DNA from: CAXXOK01 sp963663285 | GTDB lineage: Bacteria; Bacillota; Clostridia; Christensenellales; Aristaeellaceae | Direction: 5' to 3' | Assembly: GCA_963663285.2 (NCBI GenBank) | Contig: CAXXNI010000004.1 | Location: forward strand, 930,001 to 994,000 | DNA length: 64,000 nt | Part shown: positions 41,474 to 50,543 of the stretch, piece after piece | Position numbering within the stretch: the first letter of the stretch is position 1 | Layout of the letters: each line of letters begins with the position of its first letter | Notes under the pieces: model-generated | The model's input: only the letters and a program-made list of their open reading frames with translations | Databases searched by the model: none | Told to the model about the DNA's origin: nothing | Position numbers and translations under genes: made by a program

Positions 41474-42652
41474 CTAATTGGTGAAACGGTCGGTTGCATC
41501 CTTTTTCGTTTCCTGCTTTTTCGCGTTTTTGCTCCGGCGGATGCGCAAAACCCATAGCAGGATCAATGTGAATATAAGCAGGGGTACCAGCACCGGCAGC
41601 GCTACCGCCAGAAAGACCAGCAGGTTTTGCAGAAAACGGCCGATGGCATCTATGGAAGCGGTAAACCCGCTTTGGATGCGCTGCCACAGCGTCAGCTGGG
41701 TCGCTTGCGCCTGCTGCGCGGCGGTTTGCTCGGTGAGCGTGACGGAGACAACGCTGTGCTCCACATCCCGATCAATGGTGCGCAGGCTGCTTTCCAGCCG
41801 GTCAATCTGGTACTGCGTGTCGGCGATCTCGCTTTCAATCTCCAACAGATCGCTGACGCTCTCGGCTTTGCTCATCAGTTCCTGCAAACGTGTCAGCTTC
41901 TCCTGCTGGGTGTTCAGCCGCATTTGCGTATCGCTGTACTGGGTGGTCATATCGGTGGCGGTTTCGTAGCGCCAGGTGATGCGGCCGATCGTGCCCAGCT
42001 TGCTGATGAAGGTATCCAGCATATCGCTGGGGATGCGCAGGGTATAGTAGGCGACGCGGTTTTCATCGGTTTCGCTGTCGCCGCTTACGGATACGCTGGC
42101 GATGTACCCTCCAAGTTCTGCGGTGAGGCTGGTAAGAGCGTCGGCATCCGTGTCAAAGGTAGTGGTAGCGACGGTGAAGCTGGCGGTGCGTACAATTTTG
42201 GCTCCGGTGCTATCACTATCCGCAGTTTCGCCCGTGACGGCGTCGCTTTCCATGTCGGCGGCGGTTTCTGCGCCGCGCAGCAGGGTGGAGGCGCTTTCGT
42301 TGCTGGCGGTTGTGGCGCTGCTTGGCGCTGCGCCCGTATCGGCTGTGTCCTTTTCCAGATAAGCGCTATACGTAACCTTATTGGTCGGCGCATATGCGGG
42401 GGAAAGGGTATCGGTTACCACCGTGGGGAAGCGGCTGCCGATGGTCAGTGCGCCGATCACCAGTACCAGCGTGGCGGAAATGGGCAGTGCGGCGCGCCAA
42501 AACGTACCGTGTTTTGTGTGTTTGCGCATGGATTGCTGCTCCTCTCGTTTTACGGTTTGCCGCCAGGCGGAACGGTACGTTTGCGGTACCTCCGTGGCGT
42601 ACAGGTCGGTCAGCGCGCGGTCCAGCGCGTCGGAATTATGCTGCTTTTCCAT
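41474..42652 (-). CDS. DUF4349 membrane protein, probable anti-sigma factor
   Basis: 392 residues. The N-terminal 60 residues are cytoplasmic and charged, followed by a membrane helix (ALPISATLVLVIGALTI). Then comes a Ser/Thr/Ala-rich stretch, a DUF4349 domain with a coiled coil (about 160-330, TQYSDTQMRLNTQQEKLTRLQELMSKAESV), a second membrane helix near the C-terminus (LVFLAVALPVLVPLLIFTLILLW), and a basic tail. Its start is 58 bases after the sigma-factor stop on the same strand. The short cytoplasmic N-terminus plus membrane anchor, next to a sigma factor, suggests that it holds the sigma factor at the membrane and releases it on an outside signal. DUF4349 itself has no fixed function. 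Confidence 0.82.
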   Translation of the reverse strand: MEKQHNSDALDRALTDLYATEVPQTYRSAWRQTVKREEQQSMRKHTKHGTFWRAALPISATLVLVIGALTIGSRFPTVVTDTLSPAYAPTNKVTYSAYLEKDTADTGAAPSSATTASNESASTLLRGAETAADMESDAVTGETADSDSTGAKIVRTASFTVATTTFDTDADALTSLTAELGGYIASVSVSGDSETDENRVAYYTLRIPSDMLDTFISKLGTIGRITWRYETATDMTTQYSDTQMRLNTQQEKLTRLQELMSKAESVSDLLEIESEIADTQYQIDRLESSLRTIDRDVEHSVVSVTLTEQTAAQQAQATQLTLWQRIQSGFTASIDAIGRFLQNLLVFLAVALPVLVPLLIFTLILLWVLRIRRSKNAKKQETKKDATDRFTN

Positions 42653-42710
42653 GGGCTGACCTCCTTTCCTCCACTTAGACGATCATCGGGGCAAAATGGT
42701 TCCGCATATG

Positions 42711-43259
42711 CTATGGCTGCGCAGGCAGCAGGGTGCGCAGTTTTTCCTTGGCGCGGCTTAACCGGCTTTTGACCGTGCCGGGGTTTAACCCCGTGGCCTT
42801 AGCCAGCTCCTCGTAGCTCATGCCTTCGCCATAGCGCAGCGTTAGCAGGGTTTGCATGTCCAGGGGCAGGGCGGTAACGGCATCGCGCAAGGTTTGGCGG
42901 CTGCTGCTTTGCAGGTAGGCTTCCTCCGGGGTGGGGGTTTCATCCTGCGGTTCGTAGCCGTTTTCACGCAGCGCATCCAGCGATGTGCCGGGGTTGCGGG
43001 CCTGCGGGCGCTTCAGCCAATCCAGACAAACGTTGTGTGCGATACGAAACAGCCACGTGGCAGGCTTGCTGCGCCCGAGGAAACGCGGCATGGCACGGTA
43101 GGCGCGCAGCATGGCTTCCTGTGCGGCATCCTGCGCATCGGCCGGGTTGCGCAGCATTTGCAGGCAATGGCGGTATACCATCCCTTCATAAGGCGCGCAA
43201 AGCGCGGTGAACGCATCGGCGTCACCGTGACGGGCCTGCCGCACCAACTGTTCGCTCAA
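42711..43259 (-). CDS. ECF-type RNA polymerase sigma factor
   Basis: Sigma-70 family regulator of 182 residues with only regions 2 and 4. Region 2 covers about 10-80 (MVYRHCLQMLRNPADAQDAAQEAMLRAYRAMPRF, given here in parts: YRHCLQMLRN, AQDAAQEAML, FRIAHNVCLDWLKR), and region 4 covers about 125-178 (LRYGEGMSYEELAKATGLN, then GTVKSRLSRAKEKLR). The start is TTG at 43259 behind AAAGGAGG. It is upstream of the DUF4349 gene, which is probably its anti-sigma factor. The target promoters cannot be deduced here; the set may include its own gene. Confidence 0.92.
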   Translation of the reverse strand: MSEQLVRQARHGDADAFTALCAPYEGMVYRHCLQMLRNPADAQDAAQEAMLRAYRAMPRFLGRSKPATWLFRIAHNVCLDWLKRPQARNPGTSLDALRENGYEPQDETPTPEEAYLQSSSRQTLRDAVTALPLDMQTLLTLRYGEGMSYEELAKATGLNPGTVKSRLSRAKEKLRTLLPAQP

Positions 43260-43361
43260 GTGCGCGCCTCCTTTACTCCGTTTTTCGGATGGACTACTCA
43301 ATAGACGAGCGCCAACGTGGATTTGTTCCCGCGAAAACCTGAAAATGAAACCGGAGCCGAC

Positions 43362-43391
43362 TTGACAAGGAGTTTTTAACGGTGCTATATA
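43362..43391 (+). promoter_or_regulatory. Promoter of the amidohydrolase-acetyltransferase pair
   Basis: TTGACA (43362-43367) and TATATA (43386-43391) are 18 bases apart, 50 bases before the predicted TTG start. Confidence 0.6.
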
Positions 43392-43440
43392 AGGAGAGCC
43401 GCATTGCGGCGGTACATGCAAACAGTAAGGAGCGCTTGCT

Positions 43441-44244
43441 TTGGATTTCATCGATGCACATGCCCACATCTACCCGGATTCCATTGCGCTGAAGGCGGCC
43501 AAATCCATCGGTAAGTTTTACGAAATGCCCATCGCGCAGGACGGCAGGTTGGAAACGCTGCTGTCGCGGGGCGCGGAGGCTGGAATCGTTAAATATCTGG
43601 TACACAGCGTCGGCATCACGCCTGACCGCGTTGCCCATATCAATGATTACCTCATGCAAACCGCGGCTGAACACCCGGATGAACTGATCGGTTTTGGCAC
43701 TCTGCACCCGGAGATGACGGATATCCGCACGGAGCTGAAACGCATCCGGGAAGGCGGGCTCTACGGGGTCAAGCTGCATCCCGATTTTCAGCATTTTTGC
43801 CCGGACGATGAAAGAGCGGTGGCGATGTTCCGCATTCTGGCGGAGATGCATATGCCTGCGCTGGTGCATACAGGCGACTCGCGTTACCCGTACAGCGAAC
43901 CGGCACGGATGGCGAAGGTGCTGAAAGCTGTGCCGGAGCTAAAGGCAATCTGCGCTCATCTGGGTGGCTGGTCGGTATGGAACGATGCGTGGAAGCAGCT
44001 GGCTGATTTGCCCAACGCGTGGGTGGATACCTGCTCCAGCCTCTACGCTATGACGCCGGATGAAGCGGCGGGCATTATTCGCCATTACGATACCACGCAC
44101 GTGTTCTTTGGCACGGATTACCCCATGTGGGACCCGGTGGAGGAACGGGCGCGTTTTGATGCGCTGCCACTGACCCAGGAAGAACGGGAAAATATATCTC
44201 ACCGGAATTTTGAACGCTTCCTAAAGGAGTTTACCCATGCCTGA
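43441..44244 (+). CDS. Amidohydrolase-family protein (TIM-barrel metal hydrolase)
   Basis: Small amidohydrolase of 267 residues, of the amidohydrolase-2 (ACMSD-like) type. The N-terminal metal motif DAHAHIY (His6 and His8), the strand GVKLHPDFQHFCPDD, the motif ALVHTGDSRYPY, the segment CAHLGG, and the C-terminal Asp in FFGTDYPMWDP are present. The start is TTG at 43441, ten bases after TAAGGAG. The stop overlaps the acetyltransferase start by eight bases. Substrate unknown: these enzymes cleave or decarboxylate ring compounds and lactones. Confidence 0.85.
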   Translation: MDFIDAHAHIYPDSIALKAAKSIGKFYEMPIAQDGRLETLLSRGAEAGIVKYLVHSVGITPDRVAHINDYLMQTAAEHPDELIGFGTLHPEMTDIRTELKRIREGGLYGVKLHPDFQHFCPDDERAVAMFRILAEMHMPALVHTGDSRYPYSEPARMAKVLKAVPELKAICAHLGGWSVWNDAWKQLADLPNAWVDTCSSLYAMTPDEAAGIIRHYDTTHVFFGTDYPMWDPVEERARFDALPLTQEERENISHRNFERFLKEFTHA

Positions 44245-45064
44245 AATAGATACCATCGGCCTTATCGATCAGCCGGTGACGCAAACGCAGCTGCTGCATG
44301 AGCTGCGCGCCCTTGGCATCCGCTCCGGCGATACGCTGGTCGTACACTCGTCGATGAGCAAAATCGGCTGGGTCTGCGGGCGCGAAGTGGCGGTGGTACA
44401 GGCGCTGCTGGACGCCGTGGGCCGCTTTGGCACGCTGATTATGCCCGCGCACAGCGGAGATAACAGCGAGCCTTCCGACTGGAGCATGCCGCCTGTGCCG
44501 CAAAGCTGGTTTATTCCCATCCGCGAAAATATGCCCGCGTATCGCCGCCGCGTATCGCCGCTGCGGAGTATGGGGCGCATCGCGGAGTGTTTTCGTACCT
44601 GGCCGGGTACCCGCCGCTCTGCGCATCCGCATCTCAGCTGGTGCGCTCATGGCCCGGGCGCGCGGTGGCTGCTGCGGGGGCACCGCTTCGGCAAACCCGG
44701 TTTCGGCATGGCTTCGCCGCTGGGGCGTATGTACCGGCGTGAGGCAAAAATACTGCTGCTGGGTGTAGGGTATGATAATTGTACGTCGCTGCACCTTGCG
44801 GAAACGCTTTGCCCGGGAACGCCCCAGCTTTCGGTGGGCGCTGCGGTGCGGGTGCATGGAAAGCGCCGCTGGGAAAGCTGGCGCGAAATCGAGTTTGACA
44901 GCGACCGTTTTCCTGAACTGGGAAAAGCCTATGAACAAAACTGCGGTGAAGTAACACGCGGCCGGCTGGGCGTGGCGGAATGCAAAGTGCTGCCGATACG
45001 CCCGTTGGTGGATTACGGCGTGCGCTGGCTTGCGGAAAATCCGCCGTTGAAAGAGGAAAACTAG
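44237..45064 (+). CDS. AAC(3)-family N-acetyltransferase
   Basis: Protein of 275 residues of the aminoglycoside 3-N-acetyltransferase superfamily (Antibiotic_NAT fold). Typical blocks are VVHSSMSKIGWV, GTLIMPAHSG, RRSAHPHLSWCAHGP, FGMASPLGRMY, LLLGVGYDNCTSLHLAE and a late strand GVAECKVLPIRPLVDYG. The conserved His of SAHPHLS is kept. It is translationally coupled to the amidohydrolase, so a house-keeping acetylation of an amino compound is as likely as drug resistance; resistance cannot be claimed from sequence alone. Confidence 0.86.
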   Translation: MPEIDTIGLIDQPVTQTQLLHELRALGIRSGDTLVVHSSMSKIGWVCGREVAVVQALLDAVGRFGTLIMPAHSGDNSEPSDWSMPPVPQSWFIPIRENMPAYRRRVSPLRSMGRIAECFRTWPGTRRSAHPHLSWCAHGPGARWLLRGHRFGKPGFGMASPLGRMYRREAKILLLGVGYDNCTSLHLAETLCPGTPQLSVGAAVRVHGKRRWESWREIEFDSDRFPELGKAYEQNCGEVTRGRLGVAECKVLPIRPLVDYGVRWLAENPPLKEEN

Positions 45065-45076
45065 AATCTATGGTAA

Positions 45077-46318
45077 TTACGACGGCAAATCGCCGTCGTT
45101 TTTCATTCCCTTGGGTATTCTCTCCCGCAGGCGCTCACGAATTTCTTCCTGCTTTTCTTTTATGCGCTCCTGCCGCTCCTTCAAGTGCTCCGCCAACTGC
45201 GTAGCGGGCTGGACAATGGCGCTTGTGTTACGCAATGTTTCGGGCAGCAGCAGGCGCGCGGCTTCGCTCGCGCCGGAGGAAAACAGATCGCCCATGATGC
45301 GCCGGGTGTGGGCGCGGGTTTCCGGGTCCAGTTTGCGAAACGCATTGAATAGTTTGCGGGAACTCGCGGGGAAATCTTGCACAAGAGGGTCGACGGTGTC
45401 CGAATCCAGCGCGGATACGATGTGGAAAACCGTATCGGTCAGCTTGCGGCGGTCCTCCAGCGAGAGATGGTCAATCCATTGGCGCAGGGCTTCGTCGGTC
45501 ACATGCGCGCTTACATCCAGCCGTGGCAGGGTTTCAAAAGTGCCGTTTTTGATTTGCCAGGTCATGGCATCGTGTTGCAAAAGGCCGATGGTATTGCTGC
45601 GCACCACCTGATACACCGGATGGTAACAAAGCAGCATGCCCACGACCGAGCTTTGCGGTATATAGCTTTCCACACGCGCCTGAATACGCTCGTAGGCTTC
45701 GCTGGACAAGGTTTCCACATCCACGCCGGGACCGTCGAAGCTATAGGCGCGCATCAGCCGGTTTTGCACCGTGTGGGGTACATGCGCGGCCGCAAACAAC
45801 GCCAGATGCCCGCCCTTGCTGTGTCCGCCAAGCAACAGCGGCCCGCGGTAATTGGCGGCGGTTTTTTCAACATAACACACCGCTTCCCGCTGCGCCGGAA
45901 CGCGCATGAAAGACATGTTTAAATCTTCCTTCCAGCCTGCAATGGTCAAATCCGTCCCCCGGAAGGCGACGTAGCGTCCCCCGTCCGGCAGGTGGAAAGT
46001 GGCGGCGCAGAACTGGGTTTCCTGATCGGGATCAATATGGTTGATGTAATCGGTAATCTGTATGGATGCAAACCGCGAGCTTTCGGCGCAGGCTTGTGTT
46101 AAGCGGTAGCGCTTTTTTTGATAGACATCCGTAAACCCGTCCGGATAGGTTTCGGACAGATGGGTATACAGCCCGGCAATGGTGACGGGTTTTCCCTGCA
46201 GCGTTTCCATGGGCAGGTAGACAATTTGGGTCAGCGCCAGGCTGTCCGGCGCGCTGAAAGGCAGATCAGAAAAGGTATTCTGCCCCAAAGACTGTACATA
46301 ATCAAGCAAATTGGGCAT
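45077..46318 (-). CDS. DUF2974/Mbeg1-like alpha/beta hydrolase
   Basis: Cytosolic lipase-like alpha/beta hydrolase of 413 residues. The nucleophile elbow is GGHSKGGHLALFAA (near 180), with the preceding strand GPLLLGG and the oxyanion-side strand FRGTDLTIAGWKEDLNMSF. A candidate acid/His pair lies in VVGMLLCYHPVYQVVRS. The last 50 residues form a highly charged coiled coil (LKERQERIKEKQEEIRERL). I use the ATG at 46318, eight bases after AAGGAG. Relatives are annotated as putative lipases of unknown substrate; the gene stands alone between convergent and parallel neighbours. Confidence 0.88.
   Translation of the reverse strand: MPNLLDYVQSLGQNTFSDLPFSAPDSLALTQIVYLPMETLQGKPVTIAGLYTHLSETYPDGFTDVYQKKRYRLTQACAESSRFASIQITDYINHIDPDQETQFCAATFHLPDGGRYVAFRGTDLTIAGWKEDLNMSFMRVPAQREAVCYVEKTAANYRGPLLLGGHSKGGHLALFAAAHVPHTVQNRLMRAYSFDGPGVDVETLSSEAYERIQARVESYIPQSSVVGMLLCYHPVYQVVRSNTIGLLQHDAMTWQIKNGTFETLPRLDVSAHVTDEALRQWIDHLSLEDRRKLTDTVFHIVSALDSDTVDPLVQDFPASSRKLFNAFRKLDPETRAHTRRIMGDLFSSGASEAARLLLPETLRNTSAIVQPATQLAEHLKERQERIKEKQEEIRERLRERIPKGMKNDGDLPS
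45079..45104 (+). terminator. Terminator of the amidohydrolase-acetyltransferase operon
   Basis: Stem ACGACGGC (45079-45086) with its complement (45092-45099), loop AAATC, then TTTTTC. It overlaps the end of the convergent gene at 45077, whose last codons form part of the hairpin. Confidence 0.85.
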
Positions 46319-46423
46319 GACCGTTTCTCCTTGTTGCAATGTTGCTTAAAACGGGAATCCCGCAAGTTGAGTATAATCCATCCCTATTATTTTCGCAACC
46401 GGCAGCCGGCATTGGAAACCCGG

Positions 46424-49192
46424 TCAGGTATGGATTTGCACATAGCTGCCGCCGGTGCGTGATTTGGTCACCACGATCTGGCGGTCGATGCGCTCTTTTA
46501 ATTGTTGCACATGGGAAATAACGCCCACCAGCCGGTTGCCTTCGCCCAGGGAGGCCAGCACGTCGATGGCGGAGGAGAGGGATTGTGCATCCAGCGTACC
46601 GAAACCCTCGTCGATAAACAGGGTATCCAGCCGTACGCCTCCGGCTGCAGCCTGCACCTCATCGCTCATGCCCAGCGCCAGCGCCAGCGAGGCCTTGAAC
46701 TGCTCGCCGCCGGACAGGGTGCGCACGTCGCGGGTGCTGCCATTATAATGGTCAACCACATCCAGATCCAGCCCGCTCTTCTGGCGCAAGTCATCTGCCT
46801 TGCCACGGCGGATCAGCTCGTACTGGCCGCTGCTCATGCGCATCAGCCGGGTATTGGCGCGAATGAGAATGCGATCCAGATAAGTGGTTTGCACGTATGT
46901 TTCCAGCGGCGTTCTTTCCTTGCCTTTCAACATACCGTTCACCGTTTGCGCCAGCGCGCTGAGCCACGCACGCTTCTGCTGCCGGGTCTCTGCTGTGGCG
47001 GAAAGCCGCGTTAAGGCGGCAGCATGCCCGGCATTGATGTTGCGGCGCTCGGTGAGCGTTTGCCGGGTACCAAGCAGCCCTTCCCGTCCGGTCGTTAGTT
47101 CGGCATGCCGGGCTTGCAGCGCGGCAAGGTCCAGCTTTGGGGCAGCGGCAAGCTGCTTTTGAAGCGTAGCAAGCTTTGCGCGGTTTTCGGCGATGCCTTC
47201 CCGCGCTGCGGTATAGGCGTTTTGCGCCGTCTCCAGCGCGGCTTGCATTTCCGCAAGGCGGCTTTGCTGCGTTTGCAGCGCGGCTTGTGCTGCGCTGCGG
47301 TCCGGATAGGGCAGTGCCGCCAGCGCCTCGGCGTGCTGCCGGGTGAGGGCGCTTGCGTCTGCACTGGCCGCCGCTGCGCGCTGCTGCGCAGCCTGCCGTA
47401 TGGTTTCCTGCGCGGTCAGCTTTTCTTCGGCCTTGGGGATGCCCTCGCGGATTTGGTGGGCGCGCTCCGTGCGGCTGCGCGCTTCTGCCGCCTGCTGATG
47501 GGCGGCGGTGCGCTGGGCAGATGCGTCCGCAAGAGCGCTGTCCAGCACGGTGGTAATGGGGAAATCCACCGCTTTGCCCAGCAGACGGTGGGCAACAGGC
47601 AAGATGCTGGTCTTAGCCTGTTTTTCCTGCGCGGTCAGCGCGGCGGCCAGCTCGCTTTTAGCGGCGGCTTGCCGGGCAAGTGCATCTGCTTCGGTTTGCG
47701 CCTGCTCCACCTGCTCCCGTGTAGGCGCGTTTTCGGCGGGTACGGCCGGCGTGGGGTGCGCCGTGGAGCCGCACACCGGGCAGGGCTGTCCGGTGACCAG
47801 TGTTTGCGCCAGCAACCCCGCTTGCTCATCTAAAAACATGCGATGTTTATGGGTATACAGCGCTGCGGCCTGCTCGGCCTGCTGCGCAGTCTGGCGGTAA
47901 TCGGCCTGTGCCGCCGCAAGGCGCTGCTGCGTTTGGGTAAGCGTGGTTTCATCTGCGCGAAGGGCTTCCAGCGCGCGTACGCGTTCAGCCAACTTGTTTT
48001 CCGCGGCGGAGTAGCGTTCGGCTTCAGCTTGCGCATCCGAAAGGGTTTCCAGCTCGGTTTTGGCGCGTGCAAGGCGCGATTGCAAATCGGCATATTGCGC
48101 GTGGGCGCTCTCCGCCTCTTCCTCTGCCTTTTGCGACGCGGCACCCGCATCGGCAATACGGCGGGATAAGGTCTCCAGTTCGTCAAAACGGGTAAAAACC
48201 TGCCGGATGGCAAGCACCTCCGCCTGCAACTGCTCCCGCTGCCCGCCTTCGGCTTTCCGGGCGTTTAGCGTATGTTCCAGCTCCGTCAGGCGGGGCTCGT
48301 TTTGAGCAAGCCACTGCTGCGCCTGCTCCGCTTCGGCCTCCAAACCGGCGCGCTGCATAGCGGTACCCAGCGCCGCGTCGGTTTGGCTGATCTGCTTGTC
48401 GGCCTGTGCAATTTGTTGTTGTAAACCGCCGATACGCTCGTCATCCTGCCGGATAAGCTTATCGATCAGTGCCCTTGCATCCGCTGCGGAAGGCACGGCG
48501 CTGCGCAAAGGCTCTATTTCCAGCCGGAGCGGATCGGCATCATCTACACGTACATCGGCCATGCGCTGCAACATATCGCGCTCCAGCAAGGCGCATTCCT
48601 TCTCCAACGCGGCGGCGTCCATGCGCACCTGATTTTGAAAATCCAGATACGGCTTTGTGCCGAAAATTTCCCGGAAGATTTTGCCGCGCGTATCCGTATC
48701 GGCCAGCAGCAATTGCTGAAACGCGCCCTGCGCGATCATGGCGATCTGGCAGAACTGCTCTTTATTCACGCCCAGCAGCTCCGTAATGGCGGCGGTTACC
48801 TCGGTCGGTTTGGCAAGGGGAGTGCGGCCGTCTGCAAAACGCAGCGCAGCGGTAGCAGGGTCTGTTACGGTGCCGCTGCCGCGTTTTTTGGCGCGCTCAT
48901 GCTCCAGTGTGCGCTCCACAAGGTAGGTTTGCCCGCGGTGCAGAAATGTAAGTTCCACGCCGGAGGGGGCGTCGCCGCCGGCGTACTTGCTTTGCAGCAT
49001 CGGCGCTTTACGGTCCTGCCCGCTGGGCTCGCCGTACAGGGCAAAGGTGATGGCGTCAAACAGGGTGGTTTTTCCCGCGCCGGTCACCCCGGTAATCAGG
49101 TATAAGCCCTGCGCACCCAGCGTATCCAAGGCTAGCTCCGTGCGGCCGGCAAAGGGGCCGAAAGCGGTTAAAACCAGATGCAGCGGCCTCAT
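46424..49192 (-). CDS. sbcC: Exonuclease subunit SbcC
   Basis: Rad50-like ATPase of 922 residues that, with SbcD, opens hairpins and cleaves long palindromes and blocked DNA ends. The N-terminal Walker A is TGVTGAGKTTLFDAITFALYGE (about 33-54, shown here only as GVTGAGKTTLF). Two long coiled coils flank the zinc hook CPVC in GQPCPVCGSTAHP. The C-terminal half has the ABC signature LSGGEQFKASLALALGM and Walker B TLFIDEGFGTLD. The start at 49192 follows GGGAGGGA and overlaps the sbcD stop by four bases. Confidence 0.95.
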   Translation of the reverse strand: MRPLHLVLTAFGPFAGRTELALDTLGAQGLYLITGVTGAGKTTLFDAITFALYGEPSGQDRKAPMLQSKYAGGDAPSGVELTFLHRGQTYLVERTLEHERAKKRGSGTVTDPATAALRFADGRTPLAKPTEVTAAITELLGVNKEQFCQIAMIAQGAFQQLLLADTDTRGKIFREIFGTKPYLDFQNQVRMDAAALEKECALLERDMLQRMADVRVDDADPLRLEIEPLRSAVPSAADARALIDKLIRQDDERIGGLQQQIAQADKQISQTDAALGTAMQRAGLEAEAEQAQQWLAQNEPRLTELEHTLNARKAEGGQREQLQAEVLAIRQVFTRFDELETLSRRIADAGAASQKAEEEAESAHAQYADLQSRLARAKTELETLSDAQAEAERYSAAENKLAERVRALEALRADETTLTQTQQRLAAAQADYRQTAQQAEQAAALYTHKHRMFLDEQAGLLAQTLVTGQPCPVCGSTAHPTPAVPAENAPTREQVEQAQTEADALARQAAAKSELAAALTAQEKQAKTSILPVAHRLLGKAVDFPITTVLDSALADASAQRTAAHQQAAEARSRTERAHQIREGIPKAEEKLTAQETIRQAAQQRAAAASADASALTRQHAEALAALPYPDRSAAQAALQTQQSRLAEMQAALETAQNAYTAAREGIAENRAKLATLQKQLAAAPKLDLAALQARHAELTTGREGLLGTRQTLTERRNINAGHAAALTRLSATAETRQQKRAWLSALAQTVNGMLKGKERTPLETYVQTTYLDRILIRANTRLMRMSSGQYELIRRGKADDLRQKSGLDLDVVDHYNGSTRDVRTLSGGEQFKASLALALGMSDEVQAAAGGVRLDTLFIDEGFGTLDAQSLSSAIDVLASLGEGNRLVGVISHVQQLKERIDRQIVVTKSRTGGSYVQIHT

Positions 49193-50334
49193 GCGCGTCC
49201 CTCCCACAATTTTTCCATCCATGCCAGCGCGTATTCCCGTTGCTGCTCATTCAAGGGCTGGTTGTTTTGCAGGGCGTAGAAATCCGCCAGCAAATCCAGC
49301 GGTTTGCGCCGTTCGGGGGCTTCGGCAAGCGCCAGCAGCTGGTTTTTACTGGTACGTGCGTTATCATAATCCAGCCGGAGCAGGTTGGGGTAAATACTTT
49401 GCAGCTTGCTCAGCGCGTCCGGCACGTCGTCCTCGTCGGTGAGGGTGATGTACAGGTAATCGGCAACGGCGGTATTCTCGTAGTTTTTACGCAGTGCCAA
49501 ATCCGCATAGGTACCGCGCAGCCTGCGCAGCTCCCGCTTGGGGGTCAGCGGCAGGGTGCGCACGGTAACGCTGCCCTTGTCTGCCAGCTCCACGACGGTG
49601 ATACTTTTTTCATCCGACGCCTCCGCAAACGAGTATTTCAGCGGTGTGCCGCAGTAGCGCACGGTTTCCCGCCCGACCGGCTGCGCGCGGTGCAGGTGCC
49701 CCAGCGCGACGTAATCAAACGGGGCGAATACTGACGCGTCCACGTTGTCCAACCCGCCGACGGATACATCCTCCGAGTCGCTGCGCTGCGCCCCGGTAAC
49801 AAACTGGTGGCACAGCAGCACATTACGCTGCGCGGGATTGATGGGCAGCGTCCCGATGACGGCGGCCAGCGCATCCGTATAGGTGGCGGCTTTTGCCTCC
49901 GGCAGCGCGGCGCGCACGTGTACGGGCTTGAGGAAGGGCACCGGCCACAGGCACACCTCGCCGTACGCATCCCGCAGGATAACGGGGCGGATTTCGGCAT
50001 GATCCCGGTCAAAAGCGGGGGAGATGTAAATGTGCTGCGCGCTGAAAAGCCTGCAGCCGAAGGCAAGGCGTTCGGCGGAATCGTGGTTGCCGCTGATGAT
50101 AACAACCGTTTGCCCGCGCTCCGCAAGCCGGGTGAGAAAATCATCCAGCAGCGCCACGGCTTCGGCGGAAGGCACGGACTGGTCGTATATATCGCCCGCA
50201 ATCAGCACCGCGTCCGGCTGCTCACGGTCGATCGCCGCGAGTATCTGCGTCAGGATGTGGCGCTGATCGGCGAGCAGCGAGGCTTCGTGCAGTTTTTTCC
50301 CCAAATGCAAATCGGAAAGATGGATCAGCCGCAT
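49189..50334 (-). CDS. sbcD: Exonuclease subunit SbcD
   Basis: Mre11-like nuclease of 381 residues. The metallophosphoesterase motifs are complete: DLHLGKKLHE near the start, GDIYDQS, GNHDSAERL, LLCHQFVTG and GHLHRAQPV. The C-terminal capping domain (about 250-381) binds SbcC. The ATG at 50334 follows AGAGGAG. It is first in the sbcDC operon with a good promoter at 50371-50399. Confidence 0.95.
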   Translation of the reverse strand: MRLIHLSDLHLGKKLHEASLLADQRHILTQILAAIDREQPDAVLIAGDIYDQSVPSAEAVALLDDFLTRLAERGQTVVIISGNHDSAERLAFGCRLFSAQHIYISPAFDRDHAEIRPVILRDAYGEVCLWPVPFLKPVHVRAALPEAKAATYTDALAAVIGTLPINPAQRNVLLCHQFVTGAQRSDSEDVSVGGLDNVDASVFAPFDYVALGHLHRAQPVGRETVRYCGTPLKYSFAEASDEKSITVVELADKGSVTVRTLPLTPKRELRRLRGTYADLALRKNYENTAVADYLYITLTDEDDVPDALSKLQSIYPNLLRLDYDNARTSKNQLLALAEAPERRKPLDLLADFYALQNNQPLNEQQREYALAWMEKLWEGRA

Positions 50335-50370
50335 CCGCGCATCCGCTCCTCTGCGTTGGTTTCTATGGGC

Positions 50371-50399
50371 ATTGTACGTTTTGGCGGGGCATCCGTCAA
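50371..50399 (-). promoter_or_regulatory. sbcD: Promoter of sbcDC
   Basis: On the minus strand TTGACG (complement of 50394-50399) is followed after 17 bases by TACAAT (complement of 50371-50376), about 35 bases before the sbcD start. Confidence 0.7.
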
Positions 50400-50418
50400 T
50401 ACTGGCGGAAAAGGACGG

Positions 50419-50447
50419 TTTTCAATCCAGACAAGCTGTGTTATACT
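50419..50447 (+). promoter_or_regulatory. Probable promoter of the glycosyltransferase operon
   Basis: TTTTCA (50419-50424) and TATACT (50442-50447) are 17 bases apart, about 95 bases before the glycosyltransferase start. The -35 is weak. Confidence 0.5.
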
Positions 50448-50543
50448 ATATAAGATAATCGCGGGTGCGCGGCAACCCCGGCGCAGCTGTCCCGGATAGA
50501 CTACGCCATGTACGTTTCCGCGTCTTGGAGGGGCTACAACAAC

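Noticed and set aside
44237..45064. Aminoglycoside resistance gene
   Set aside because: The AAC(3) fold is clear, but the coupling to an amidohydrolase and the chromosomal context give no evidence for drug resistance; kept as a family assignment only.
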